DNA from: Caldicellulosiruptor diazotrophicus
GTDB lineage: Bacteria; Bacillota; Thermoanaerobacteria; Caldicellulosiruptorales; Caldicellulosiruptoraceae
Length of the DNA: 64,000 bases
Direction: 5' to 3'
Assembly: GCF_017347585.1 (NCBI RefSeq)
Contig: NZ_AP024480.1
Location: 610,001 to 674,000, forward strand
Shown piece after piece: positions 1 to 8,472 of this stretch (positions are counted from its first letter, which is position 1; the number at the start of each line of letters is the position of its first letter). The translations under genes and the position numbers were made by a program. A model generated the notes under the pieces. The model was given only the letters and a program-made list of their open reading frames with translations, did not search any database and was not told the origin of the DNA.

Positions 1-1
1 A

Positions 2-127
2 GAAGGATGTAAGGTATCTGAGACATGCAAAAAAGTTGGTTTTGAAGATGTTGATTATTTTTGTTCAAAATTCAAAAAATATGTAGGACTTTCACCAAAG
101 GAGTATAAAGAGAAATTAAAAAATTGA
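2..127 (+). CDS. AraC-type transcriptional regulator, C-terminal end (partial)
   Basis: Open frame entering from the left edge and stopping at TGA 125-127 (41 codons visible). The peptide contains GFEDVDYFCSKFKKYVG followed by LSPKEYKEK, the second helix-turn-helix and closing helix of the AraC/XylS DNA-binding domain. Such regulators, often YesN-type response regulators, commonly sit directly upstream of LplABC-type sugar importers in Firmicutes. The importer genes begin 178 bases downstream, so this protein is the likely regulator of them. Its N-terminal part lies outside the window, so response-regulator and membrane-sensor forms cannot be told apart. Confidence 0.85.
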   Translation, partial: EGCKVSETCKKVGFEDVDYFCSKFKKYVGLSPKEYKEKLKN

Positions 128-140
128 TAAATATATCAGA

Positions 141-180
141 AAAGAAGCTACAAAAAATGGCTTCTTTTTTTGTTTTTTAA
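141..180 (+). terminator. Intrinsic terminator after the AraC-type gene
   Basis: Arms AAAGAAGC (141-148) and GCTTCTTT (160-167) form an 8-bp stem followed by a T-rich tract. It sits 13 bases after the regulator stop and separates the regulator from the transporter genes. Confidence 0.75.
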
Positions 181-267
181 ATGTCTAAACTGTAGGGTAT
201 AAGATGTCAAAAAAATAGGGTATTGTAATTTTATTTTTTTCTTTAAAATTGTATATGTCTAAACAGT
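181..267 (+). promoter_or_regulatory. Direct-repeat pair upstream of the first sugar importer
   Basis: A 13-base word ATGTCTAAACTGT at 181-193 recurs as ATGTCTAAACAGT at 255-267 (12 of 13 identical), 74 bases apart, or about seven helical turns. The AT-rich sequence between has no convincing consensus promoter. Because an AraC-type gene ends just upstream, these repeats are candidate binding sites for it. That role is inferred from position and repetition only. Confidence 0.4.
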
Positions 268-304
268 GGACAACAATGTGAAATATATTTTTGGAGGCTT
301 TAAA

Positions 305-1219
305 ATGAATAGTTCAAAACTTTACAAAAAACTGTGGCGGCAAAGATATCTAATTTTAATGATTTTTCCTTTTATCATATGGCTTATTGTTTTTAGATAT
401 GTTCCGCTATGGGGTTGGATTATGGCATTTCAAGATTATAAACCTGGTAAACCTATTTGGAATCAAGAATGGGTTGGATTTAAGTGGTTTGTTGAGATGT
501 TTCAGGACCCTGACTTTTACAAAGCTATGAGAAATACATTAATAATGAGTTTTATGGGGTTGGTATTTGGCTTTCCACTACCAATAATCTTAGCTTTACT
601 TTTAAATGAAATAAAAAATATAAGCTTTAAAAGAACAGTCCAGACAATTTCATATCTTCCGCACTTTGTTTCGTGGGTTGTTGTGGCAAGTTTAGTAAAC
701 GAAATTCTATCACCAAGCGGTGTGATAAATCAAATTTTACAAAAGATTCATCTTATAAATTACCCAATTATGTTTATGGCAGAGCCACGCTACTTCTGGT
801 GGATAGTTACATTTTCCGATATTTGGAAAGAACTCGGATGGAACACAATTATATACTTGGCAGCAATAACGTCAATAAATCCTGAACTGTATGAAGCTGC
901 AACTGTTGATGGTGCGGGAAGATTCAGAAAGATGATAAGCATAACGCTGCCAGGAATAATGCCCACAGTTATAGTTCTTTTAATTTTAAGTATTGGAAAC
1001 ATAATAAACATAGGTTTCGAAAAGCAATTTCTTTTAAGAACTGCGGCGACAAGAGATGTTGCTGATGTCATCGACCTTTACATACTTACATATGGTATTG
1101 GAACAGGCAGATACTCTTTTGGAACAGCTGCAGGTGTTTTCAAGTCAGTTGTGAGCTTGGTTCTACTTGTTTTTGCTAATTGGTTTTCTAAAAAGACAAC
1201 TGGCTATCGCATGGTGTAA
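305..1219 (+). CDS. Carbohydrate ABC transporter permease, LplB/MalF type
   Basis: A 304-residue integral membrane protein with about six membrane segments. The permease EAA loop EAATVDGAGRFRKMISITLP in the C-terminal third contacts the ATPase. The N-terminal region, with WGWIMAFQDYKPG and the YLPHFVSWVV segment, is typical of the LplB branch of CUT1 importers. The frame is open from GTG 266, but ATG 305 has GGAGG at 293-297 and is preferred. It is the first gene of an importer with the next permease and a binding protein. No ATPase is encoded here, so a shared MsmX-like ATPase is presumed. Substrate is unknown; LplB-type systems usually carry complex oligosaccharides. Confidence 0.9.
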   Translation: MNSSKLYKKLWRQRYLILMIFPFIIWLIVFRYVPLWGWIMAFQDYKPGKPIWNQEWVGFKWFVEMFQDPDFYKAMRNTLIMSFMGLVFGFPLPIILALLLNEIKNISFKRTVQTISYLPHFVSWVVVASLVNEILSPSGVINQILQKIHLINYPIMFMAEPRYFWWIVTFSDIWKELGWNTIIYLAAITSINPELYEAATVDGAGRFRKMISITLPGIMPTVIVLLILSIGNIINIGFEKQFLLRTAATRDVADVIDLYILTYGIGTGRYSFGTAAGVFKSVVSLVLLVFANWFSKKTTGYRMV

Positions 1220-1247
1220 AAAACTTTACTCAAGGAGGCATTTTAAA

Positions 1248-2138
1248 GTGAAAAGGAAAACAACAGGAGATTTGGTATTTGAAGTATTTAATTACCTACT
1301 AATGATGATTTTGACAGTAGTCACTCTCTATCCTTTTTTACACGTTTTAGCTGTATCGCTTAATGACCCTTATGATACAGTAAAGGGTGGAATTACTATA
1401 TTTCCACGAAAGTTTACATTAGTAAACTATATAGAAACATTAAACTATCCTCAAATTCCGTGGGCAGTATTGATAACTGTGTTGAGAACAGTTATTGGAA
1501 CTTTTGCTGGTGTTTTGTCAACTGCTATGGTTGCTTATGTTATAAACAGGAAGGATTTTATTGCACGAAAACCAGTTGCAATGATGTTTATTATTACTAT
1601 GTATGTTGGTGGAGGCTTGATTCCTGATTACATGCTAATAAGAGGACTTGGACTTATGAATAACTTTTTGGTGTATATTCTTCCCGGTCTTATAAGTCCT
1701 TTTAATGTTATTGTTATAAAGTCGTATATGGAAGGGATTCCGCCCGATTTGGAAGAGTCGGCAATGATAGATGGTGCAAATGACTTTTTGATATTTTGGA
1801 AAATAATTTTGCCACTTTGTGCTCCTGTAGTTGCAACAATAAGTTTATTCATTGCAGTAGGTCACTGGAATTCATGGTTTGATACATACCTTTATTGTTC
1901 AAATGAACCAAGGCTTACAACACTGCAGTATGAACTTCAAAAAATTTTGTCTAATGCTGCAGCCTCCTCTCAGATTGACTACTACAGCAATCTTGACCCT
2001 AACAGAACGATGAAAGTAACTCCTCATTCTCTCAGAATGGCTATGACTATAATTGTGACTTTACCAATTTTATTTGTTTATCCGTTTGTCCAAAAATATT
2101 TTATTCATGGTATGACAATTGGTGCTATAAAAAGTTAA
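1248..2138 (+). CDS. Carbohydrate ABC transporter permease, YtcP/MalG type
   Basis: A 296-residue partner permease with about six membrane segments and the EAA loop EESAMIDGANDFLIFWKIIL. The C-terminal KYFIHGMTIGAIKS is the usual end of the YtcP branch. The start is GTG 1248 with AAGGAGG at 1232-1238; the upstream open frame back to 1167 has no ribosome site and overlaps the preceding gene. It would form a heterodimeric channel with the LplB-type protein encoded 28 bases upstream. A small hairpin follows before the binding-protein gene. Confidence 0.9.
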   Translation: MKRKTTGDLVFEVFNYLLMMILTVVTLYPFLHVLAVSLNDPYDTVKGGITIFPRKFTLVNYIETLNYPQIPWAVLITVLRTVIGTFAGVLSTAMVAYVINRKDFIARKPVAMMFIITMYVGGGLIPDYMLIRGLGLMNNFLVYILPGLISPFNVIVIKSYMEGIPPDLEESAMIDGANDFLIFWKIILPLCAPVVATISLFIAVGHWNSWFDTYLYCSNEPRLTTLQYELQKILSNAAASSQIDYYSNLDPNRTMKVTPHSLRMAMTIIVTLPILFVYPFVQKYFIHGMTIGAIKS

Positions 2139-2155
2139 AAAGATTCACGGCTTTT

Positions 2156-2176
2156 AGCTGGTAAGAACCAGCTTTT
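2156..2176 (+). other. Intercistronic hairpin before the binding-protein gene
   Basis: AGCTGGT (2156-2162) pairs with ACCAGCT (2167-2173) around a 4-base loop, followed by TTT. It lies between the second permease and the binding-protein gene. It is too weakly T-flanked to be a strong terminator. It may stabilise or partly attenuate the mRNA, which could tune permease to binding-protein ratios. Confidence 0.5.
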
Positions 2177-2211
2177 AGCATAAAACAAAAATGGGGAGGG
2201 TTGAATTAGCC

Positions 2212-3906
2212 ATGAGAATTTCAAAAAAGTTACTTTCAATTTTATCACTTGTAGTGGTTGGGATTTTTGTTTTTGAAATTGGCTTTGTTGGGAATGCTAC
2301 TGGTTCAAAGCTTGTCCATCCTTTAAAACCTACACCAGAGGCTAAAAAACCAATTACTTTTACTATGTATAATGCTGAAGTGAATCCGAACGATGATGGA
2401 TTTAAGTCTCCTGTTGCACTAAAGATAAAAGAACTTACAGGCGTGACACTCAAAATTGAATATGCTGTGGCTCAAGGAGGCCAGCAGAAACTTCAGCTTA
2501 TGGCAGCAAGTGGTGATTATCCAGACCTTGTATATGCAAAAGGAGATTTGCAACTTCTTAAGAATGCTGGTGGTATTGTTCAGTTAGACAGTTTAATTGA
2601 AAAGTATGGTCCTAATATCAAAAAAGCATATGGCAAAAATCTCAAAAGACTCAGATGGAGTCCACAGGATCCACACATTTACTGTTTGGGAATTACAACA
2701 GACAATGATGCAACTTTGGATGTTAATGGTGGATTTATGATTCAGCACAGAGTAGTAATTGAGCAAAATTACCCAAGAATAAGAACAATCAAAGACTTTG
2801 AAAATGCAATAGTCAAGTACTGGAAGAAACATCCTGCTACAGATGGACTTCCAACAATTCCACTCACACTTTCCGCTGATGACTGGCGAACTGTTATATC
2901 GGTTACAAATCCAGCTTTTCAGGCAACGGGCGCACCAGATGATGGAGAGTTTTATGTTGATCCAAAAACTTTGAAAGTAATAAGACATTATAAACGTCCA
3001 ATTGAAAAAGAATATTTCAAATGGTTAAATCACCTATGGAACGCAGGAATCCTTGATAGAGAGACATTTGTTCAGAAAGACGACCAGTATAAAGCAAAAA
3101 TTGCATCTGGAAGAGTTCTTGCTTTAATTGACGCAGGTTGGGCGGTAGGTGAGCCAATTACTGCTCTCAAGAAAGCAGGTAAGTACGAATACACATATGG
3201 TTATTATCCTGTTACAGTAAATGAAAAAATTAAACAGGCTCCACCTGATGTCAAAGTTGGTTACACAGGGGGCTGGGGTGTTGCAATAACTGTTAAGTGC
3301 AAGGATAAAGTAAGAGCTATTAAATTTTTAGACTGGATGTGCACAGAAGATGCCAATATCCTAAGACAGTGGGGGATAGAAGGTATCCATTACACATATG
3401 TAAACGGCAAAAGAGTATTTCTTCCTAAAATTGACCAGATGCGAAAAACAGATCCAACATTTTCTAAAAAGACAGGAATTGGTGCATACCTTTATCCATT
3501 CCCAAGACTACCTAACACGTATATTGACTCTACAGGAAATCCAATTGCGCCTGATACAAGAAAAGAAGATATAAGAAAGAACTACAGTGATGTTGAAAAG
3601 AAAGTTCTCTCAGCATACAAAGCTGAGATTTGGAAAGACTTGTTCCCCAAATCAAATGAATATCCAGAAAAAACATGGGGATATCTATGGATGATTTCAA
3701 TTGATGATCCTAATATCAAAACAATAAACGACAAAATTTGGAACTATACACTTTCAACCATTCCAAAAGTTGTAATGGCAAAAGAAAAAGATTTTGATAA
3801 GGTATGGGAAGAATTTTTAGCTGGTTTTGAGAAGCTTGGTAATAGTAAAGTTGAAGAATATTATACAAAGAGAATCAAGCAAAACATTGAATTGTGGACA
3901 AAATAA
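2212..3906 (+). CDS. Extracellular solute-binding protein of sugar ABC importer (LplA-like)
   Basis: A 564-residue binding protein of the large LplA-like class. A hydrophobic N-terminal segment (about residues 8-27) precedes an export-like junction, but there is no cysteine there, so no lipobox is visible. ATG 2212 is chosen because GGGGAGGG at 2193-2200 lies at ribosome-site distance; the in-frame ATG 2191 has none. The body has the periplasmic-binding-protein type 2 style, with conserved aromatic stretches such as GYTGGWGVAI. It closes the first importer operon. How it stays at the cell surface without lipidation is not evident. Substrate unknown. Confidence 0.9.
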   Translation: MRISKKLLSILSLVVVGIFVFEIGFVGNATGSKLVHPLKPTPEAKKPITFTMYNAEVNPNDDGFKSPVALKIKELTGVTLKIEYAVAQGGQQKLQLMAASGDYPDLVYAKGDLQLLKNAGGIVQLDSLIEKYGPNIKKAYGKNLKRLRWSPQDPHIYCLGITTDNDATLDVNGGFMIQHRVVIEQNYPRIRTIKDFENAIVKYWKKHPATDGLPTIPLTLSADDWRTVISVTNPAFQATGAPDDGEFYVDPKTLKVIRHYKRPIEKEYFKWLNHLWNAGILDRETFVQKDDQYKAKIASGRVLALIDAGWAVGEPITALKKAGKYEYTYGYYPVTVNEKIKQAPPDVKVGYTGGWGVAITVKCKDKVRAIKFLDWMCTEDANILRQWGIEGIHYTYVNGKRVFLPKIDQMRKTDPTFSKKTGIGAYLYPFPRLPNTYIDSTGNPIAPDTRKEDIRKNYSDVEKKVLSAYKAEIWKDLFPKSNEYPEKTWGYLWMISIDDPNIKTINDKIWNYTLSTIPKVVMAKEKDFDKVWEEFLAGFEKLGNSKVEEYYTKRIKQNIELWTK

Positions 3907-3921
3907 TAAAGTATTCCATTT

Positions 3922-3972
3922 GAGGCTGCTTTTTCTAAAACCCAAAAAACGAGAAAGCAGCCTCTTTAATTT
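3922..3972 (+). terminator. Intrinsic terminator ending the first importer operon
   Basis: GAGGCTGCTTTTTC (3922-3935) pairs with GAGAAAGCAGCCTC (3951-3964), with wobble in the upper stem, followed by TTTAATTTTTTT. Confidence 0.9.
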
Positions 3973-3973
3973 T

Positions 3974-4000
3974 TTTACATTTTGTAGTATATAATATAAT
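3974..4000 (+). promoter_or_regulatory. Candidate promoter of the mgtC-like gene
   Basis: A perfect TATAAT at 3995-4000 has TTTACA (3974-3979) upstream at a short 15-base spacing. The -10 is convincing and the -35 is weak. Confidence 0.45.
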
Positions 4001-4032
4001 CATAGTCTTACATTCTAAAGAGGGAATTTTGA

Positions 4033-4683
4033 ATGTTACAGGATATATTGAAAATCATATTTGCAATATTGGCAGGTGGACTTATTGGTATTGAGCGTGA
4101 AAATGTCCACAGACCAGCAGGATTCAGAACACATATTTTGGTCTGTGTTGGTTCAACGCTTGTTATGATGACATCTGAGCATATTTATGAGATTTATTAC
4201 AAAGGACATGCAAATATAGATGTTGCAAGACTGGGTGCTCAGGTCATCTCAGGGATTGGCTTTCTTGGTGCAGGGACAATTATAAAAGATGGTGCTACAG
4301 TCAAAGGTTTAACCACTGCTGCAACTTTATGGGCTGTTGCGTGTATTGGTCTTGCAATTGGAATTGGGTATTATAAGGGTGCATTTTTAGCAACAGCTGC
4401 TGTATATCTTACTTTGATTCTATTAAAAAAGTTTGAAGTAAAATTTGTATCAAAAGGGATTTTGAGGTCAATAATTGTCGAGGGGCACAATCTAAAAAGT
4501 TCTATTCAAAAGATAGATTCAATTTTGACAGCACACTCTGTGACAATTAAAGATATTAAATTTATGCATGAAAAGACTGAGAAGGTTTGTTATAAAGCTT
4601 TAGTTTTGCCAGATAGCAATATCAACCAGCTTATTACAGATCTATATCTAATTGAGGGTGTAAGCCGCGTAACTTTTGAGTAA
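4033..4683 (+). CDS. MgtC/SapB family membrane protein
   Basis: A 216-residue protein. The N-terminal 130 residues hold four to five membrane helices with MgtC/SapB signatures: GGLIGIERENVHRPAGFRTH near the start and ISGIGFLGAGTI near residue 75. The C-terminal part, about residues 140-216, is soluble and resembles the ACT-like domain of MgtC proteins. MgtC relatives are linked to growth at low magnesium and to modulation of membrane ATPase, but the role in free-living Clostridia is not established. Monocistronic, with its own -10 and AAAGAGGG (4017-4024) before ATG. Confidence 0.85.
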   Translation: MLQDILKIIFAILAGGLIGIERENVHRPAGFRTHILVCVGSTLVMMTSEHIYEIYYKGHANIDVARLGAQVISGIGFLGAGTIIKDGATVKGLTTAATLWAVACIGLAIGIGYYKGAFLATAAVYLTLILLKKFEVKFVSKGILRSIIVEGHNLKSSIQKIDSILTAHSVTIKDIKFMHEKTEKVCYKALVLPDSNINQLITDLYLIEGVSRVTFE

Positions 4684-4710
4684 AAAAATACTTTTAAAAA
4701 AATTGCAGTG

Positions 4711-4719
4711 TGGTATAAT
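4711..4719 (+). promoter_or_regulatory. Extended -10 promoter before the decarboxylase gene
   Basis: TGGTATAAT (TG 4711-4712, TATAAT 4714-4719) is an extended -10 about 60 bases before the coding region. No good -35 is present, which extended -10 promoters tolerate. Confidence 0.55.
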
Positions 4720-4776
4720 TATCAATCAGAAAATTAAAAAGTATAAAGAAAAGAAATGGAGGCAGGGCAGAATAAG

Positions 4777-6237
4777 GTGACAAAGGAGGACCAGAGCAAA
4801 ACACCCTTATTTGATGCTGTAAAAAGACACATTGAAAAGAATATAATACCGTTCCATGTTCCGGGACACAAATATGGAAGAGGTCTTAAAGAATTTACCG
4901 ATTTTGTTGGGCAAAACGTCATGCTAATGGACTTAAACGGCATGGAGGATTTAGACAATGCAAACAACCCAATAGGAGTCATCTATGAAGCTGAAAAGCT
5001 TTTTGCAAGCGCATTTGGTGCTCAATATGCATATTTTTTGGTAAACGGTACAACGTCTGGTGTTCAGACAATGATAATGTCAGCGTGCGAACCTGGAGAT
5101 GAGATAATACTGCCTCGAAATGCACACAAAAGCGCATTTGGCGGGATAATTTTAAGTGGGGCTATACCTGTATATGTGCAGCCAGAGGTCAATGAAGAGC
5201 TTGGGATTACAATGGGTGTGACAATTGAGAATGTGAAAAAAGCTATACTAAAACATCCTCATGCAAAAGCTGTATTTGTTATAAACCCAACATATTATGG
5301 AATTGCAAGTGATTTGAAGTCCATAACAAGGACAGCACACAAGTTTGGAATGGCTGTTTTGGTAGATGAAGCGCATGGTGCACATATGGGATTTCATAAT
5401 GATTTTCCGCTCACTGCAATGGAAGTTGGAGCAGATATGAGTGCAGTTTCTACTCACAAAACAGGTGGGTCACTTACTCAAAGTTCAGTGCTTCTTCTTA
5501 GAGGTCACAGAATTCAACCAGAAACTGTCAAGCAGGTTTTGAACCTTACAATGACAACAAGCTCATCTTACATTCTGATGTGTTCCATAGACGTTGCAAG
5601 AAAACAGCTTGCAATGTATGGTGAAGAGATGTTAGAAGAGACGCTCAAACTTGCCAGAATGGCAAGAGAAGAGATTAACAAGATTGAAGGACTTTATGCA
5701 TTTGGAAAAGAGCTAATTGGGACACCGGGTGTTTATGACTTTGATGAGACAAAACTTGGGATAAATGTCAGAAGACTTGGCATAACTGGATATGAAGCTG
5801 AGAGAATTTTGAGAGATGAATATAACATCCAAGTAGAAATGTCTGACCTTTACAATATACTGGCTATAATCTCTTTGGGAGATACACAAGAGAGTGTGGA
5901 AAAGCTAATTGAAGCTCTTCGCGATATGGCTAAAAAACTTGGCGTAAAGGATGTAAAAACGCCAACAATAGTTTTGCACTCGCCGCAGGTGATAGTGTCG
6001 CCAAGAGATGCATTTTATAGCTCTAAAAAGGTTGTTGATCTTGACAACGCAGTTGGTGAGATTTCAGGTGAGATGGTCATGGCATATCCGCCTGGAATAC
6101 CACTTATTTTGCCGGGTGAGAGAATTACAAAAGACCTTGTTGATTATATAAAGCTTTTGAAAGAAGAGGATTGTCAGCTGCAGGGCACGGCCGACCCTTA
6201 TGTGAATACAATAAGGGTACTTGGAACAGCTGATTGA
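4777..6237 (+). CDS. Orn/Lys/Arg decarboxylase family PLP enzyme (SpeA/Cad-like)
   Basis: A pyridoxal-phosphate enzyme of about 486 residues. FHVPGHKYGRG near the N-terminus, VDEAHGAHMGFH in the middle and the Schiff-base lysine motif STHKTGGSLTQSS are family hallmarks. Members decarboxylate arginine, lysine or ornithine, giving polyamine precursors. At about 490 residues it is the short Bacillus SpeA/YaaO-like form lacking the wing domain. Two in-frame starts are possible: ATG 4756, with only a purine run upstream, and GTG 4777, with GGAGG/CAGGG upstream. I use GTG, which also fits family N-termini. Substrate specificity cannot be read from the sequence. Confidence 0.85.
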   Translation: MTKEDQSKTPLFDAVKRHIEKNIIPFHVPGHKYGRGLKEFTDFVGQNVMLMDLNGMEDLDNANNPIGVIYEAEKLFASAFGAQYAYFLVNGTTSGVQTMIMSACEPGDEIILPRNAHKSAFGGIILSGAIPVYVQPEVNEELGITMGVTIENVKKAILKHPHAKAVFVINPTYYGIASDLKSITRTAHKFGMAVLVDEAHGAHMGFHNDFPLTAMEVGADMSAVSTHKTGGSLTQSSVLLLRGHRIQPETVKQVLNLTMTTSSSYILMCSIDVARKQLAMYGEEMLEETLKLARMAREEINKIEGLYAFGKELIGTPGVYDFDETKLGINVRRLGITGYEAERILRDEYNIQVEMSDLYNILAIISLGDTQESVEKLIEALRDMAKKLGVKDVKTPTIVLHSPQVIVSPRDAFYSSKKVVDLDNAVGEISGEMVMAYPPGIPLILPGERITKDLVDYIKLLKEEDCQLQGTADPYVNTIRVLGTAD

Positions 6238-6338
6238 TTTTAGTAAAAAACAATTATATAGTTTTTTGGGCCAAGTTTGGCTTTGGCTCATTTTGTTTTT
6301 ATTGTGAGATTAAAGTCAAAAGTGGTGAGAAGGTTATT

Positions 6339-6725
6339 ATGTTAAATCCCCTCACATATGCATATGTAGGCGATGCTGTATATGAGCAATTTATAAGAAC
6401 AAAAATGGTTGAAGAAAATCCTAACTTGACTCCGCATTTGTATCATTTGAGGTCAATAATGTACGTTAAAGCAGAAAATCAAGCAAAGGCAATGCGACAT
6501 ATCTGGGATATTTTAACTGAAGAAGAAAAAATTATTGTAAAACGCGGAAGAAATGCAAAAAGTAAAACAATACCGAAAAATAGTAATGTTATTGATTATA
6601 AGTTTGCAACAGCGTTTGAATGTCTTGTAGGGTACTTATATCTTCAAGGTAAAAATGAAAGACTTTACTTTATTCTTAATACAGTTTATGAAATGCTTAC
6701 AAATGAAAGGAGAAAAAAACAATGA
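6339..6725 (+). CDS. mrnC: Mini-ribonuclease III (MrnC), 23S rRNA maturation
   Basis: A 128-residue protein made only of an RNase III catalytic domain, without a double-stranded-RNA-binding domain. LTYAYVGDAVYEQFIR carries the GDA signature with acidic catalytic residues, and FECLVGYLYLQGK supplies the second conserved region. MrnC trims 23S rRNA precursor ends in Firmicutes. ATG 6339 with GGTGAGAAGG upstream is preferred over the longer frame starting near 6234, whose extra residues are unlike the family. The stop overlaps the next ATG by four bases, indicating translational coupling with the carrier gene. Confidence 0.88.
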   Translation: MLNPLTYAYVGDAVYEQFIRTKMVEENPNLTPHLYHLRSIMYVKAENQAKAMRHIWDILTEEEKIIVKRGRNAKSKTIPKNSNVIDYKFATAFECLVGYLYLQGKNERLYFILNTVYEMLTNERRKKQ

Positions 6726-7987
6726 TATTAGCAATTGTAATATTTTTGCTTGTATATGCATTTATAGTTTCTGAAAAGATTCACAGAACAATTATTGCAC
6801 TTTTTGGTGCTGCCATCTTACTTATTTTTAAGGTTGTGTCTTATGAATATGCTATTCATGAGGCAATAGATTTCAATACCTTGGGACTTTTGGTAGGAAT
6901 GATGATTATTGTATTTATTACAAAGCGCACAGGTATATTTGAATACATTGCGGTAAAACAGGTAAAACTTTCAAAAGGTAGCCTTCTTATTATGATAATA
7001 CTTATATCCATAGTAACAGCTGTAGCTTCTGCTTTTTTGGATAATGTTACAACAGTACTTTTGATAATTCCTATTGTTCTGAGTATCACAGAGGATCTAA
7101 ATATCTCTCCAATTCCTTTTGCAATTTCAATCATATTTGCTTCAAATGTTGGTGGGACAGCAACCCTAATTGGAGATCCACCAAACATAATGATTGGCAG
7201 CAAAGCAGGACTTTCGTTTATGGACTTTGTTAAAAATCTTGCTCCAGTAATTGTCATAATTCTTGTTACCACAGTGTTAATATTTGCTTTTATATTTAGG
7301 AACAAATTAAAGGTAGATCCTGAACTTAAAGAAGTTTTTTTGAAAATAGATGAGAGTGAATATATAAAAGATAAGAAGTTGCTCATAAAAAGTTTGGCAG
7401 TGTTAGGTCTTACGATATTGGGTTTTATTCTTCATGATAAATTAAAGCTTGAATCTTCAATTATAGCACTGGCAGGTGCCAGCCTACTTTTGCTGATTAG
7501 CGGTGTTGACGTAAAAGAGGTCCTTGAAGAGGTTGAATGGACCACAATATTTTTCTTTTTAGGACTTTTTATAATAGTAGGAGGGCTTGAGATAACTGGG
7601 GTCATTGATATTCTTGCAAAAGCAATGTTAAATATAACCCATCGTAACCCGCTTTTAACAGCGCTTGTAATTCTCTGGGGTTCTGCTATATTCTCTGCAT
7701 TTGTTGACAATATTCCATTTACCGCTACTATGATACCTTTGATTTTAGACATGCAAAAACTTGGGCATTTTGATGTAGAACCACTTTGGTGGGCTTTAGC
7801 TCTGGGTGCATGTCTTGGCGGAAATGGTACTATTATCGGTGCATCGGCAAATGTTGTCACAGCAGGTCTTTTAGAAGAAAAAGGATATAAGCTTTCATTT
7901 GGAGAATTTTTTAAATATGCCTTTCCTACAATGATACTTACAATTGTTCTTTCAACCATATATTTAGTAGTAAGATATTATATGTAA
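6722..7987 (+). CDS. ArsB/NhaD (ion transporter superfamily) permease
   Basis: A 421-residue carrier with about 11 membrane helices and an internal repeat. SAFLDNVTTVLLIIPIV in the first half matches SAFVDNIPFTATMIPLI in the second, and the loops GGTATLIGDPPNIMIG and GGNGTIIGASANVV are the conserved re-entrant motifs. This is the ArsB/NhaD/P-protein fold of sodium-proton or anion carriers. No arsenic gene is nearby, so an arsenite role is not supported. It overlaps mrnC by four bases, and fabZ follows 22 bases after it. Confidence 0.85.
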   Translation: MILAIVIFLLVYAFIVSEKIHRTIIALFGAAILLIFKVVSYEYAIHEAIDFNTLGLLVGMMIIVFITKRTGIFEYIAVKQVKLSKGSLLIMIILISIVTAVASAFLDNVTTVLLIIPIVLSITEDLNISPIPFAISIIFASNVGGTATLIGDPPNIMIGSKAGLSFMDFVKNLAPVIVIILVTTVLIFAFIFRNKLKVDPELKEVFLKIDESEYIKDKKLLIKSLAVLGLTILGFILHDKLKLESSIIALAGASLLLLISGVDVKEVLEEVEWTTIFFFLGLFIIVGGLEITGVIDILAKAMLNITHRNPLLTALVILWGSAIFSAFVDNIPFTATMIPLILDMQKLGHFDVEPLWWALALGACLGGNGTIIGASANVVTAGLLEEKGYKLSFGEFFKYAFPTMILTIVLSTIYLVVRYYM

Positions 7988-8009
7988 CAAAAAGGAGATG
8001 AACTAAAAA

Positions 8010-8432
8010 ATGATTGATATTAATATGATCATGAACATTCTACCTCACAGATACCCTTTTTTACTTGTTGACAAGATTGTAGAAGTTGAAGAGGGAAAGA
8101 GAGCAAAGGGAATCAAAAATGTGACAATCAACGAACCGTTTTTCCAGGGGCATTTTCCGGGAAATCCTGTGATGCCGGGTGTGTTGATTGTTGAGGCAAT
8201 GGCACAGGTTGGAGCTGTTGCAATGCTTTTAAAAGAAGAATTTATAGGAAAGACTCCGTTTTTTGCAGGTATTGACAAGGTAAGGTTCAAAAAAGTTGTA
8301 AAACCTGGCGATGTTCTTGTGATTGAAACAGTTCTAATTTCTCTCAAAGGTTCAATTGGCAAGGCAAAGGCGGCTGCATATGTTGATGGTGAAGTTGTAT
8401 GCGAGGGTGAATTGCTTTTTGCTATAAAATAA
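8010..8432 (+). CDS. fabZ: 3-hydroxyacyl-ACP dehydratase FabZ
   Basis: A 140-residue single hot-dog-fold protein of standard FabZ length. The catalytic histidine lies in [13 protein letters not shown] and the acidic partner in [20 protein letters not shown]. FabZ dehydrates 3-hydroxyacyl-ACP in type II fatty acid synthesis in the cytoplasm. A strong AAAGGAG precedes ATG 8010. It lies outside a fab gene cluster and is the last gene before a strong bidirectional terminator. Confidence 0.95.
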   Translation: MIDINMIMNILPHRYPFLLVDKIVEVEEGKRAKGIKNVTINEPFFQGHFPGNPVMPGVLIVEAMAQVGAVAMLLKEEFIGKTPFFAGIDKVRFKKVVKPGDVLVIETVLISLKGSIGKAKAAAYVDGEVVCEGELLFAIK

Positions 8433-8470
8433 AGGTAACCGGCAAGATTTCAAGCTGGTTACCTTTATCT
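8431..8470. terminator. Bidirectional intrinsic terminator between fabZ and the dnaI-like gene
   Basis: AAAGGTAACCGGC (8431-8443) pairs along its length with GCTGGTTACCTTT (8454-8466), a 13-bp stem with one wobble and a 10-base loop. T-rich sequence lies on both sides, so it can serve the converging genes. Confidence 0.9.
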
Positions 8471-8472
8471 TT

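Noticed and set aside
266-304. GTG 266 as start of the first permease
   Set aside because: No ribosome site; ATG 305 has GGAGG seven bases upstream.
6856-7959. Long minus-strand ORFs opposite the ArsB/NhaD-type carrier
   Set aside because: Antisense shadows of a clear membrane-protein gene; compositions are low-complexity Ser/Ile/Thr with no ribosome sites.
6722-7987. Arsenite efflux ArsB
   Set aside because: The fold matches ArsB/NhaD generally, but there is no arsR, arsC or arsA nearby, so a specific arsenic role is unsupported.
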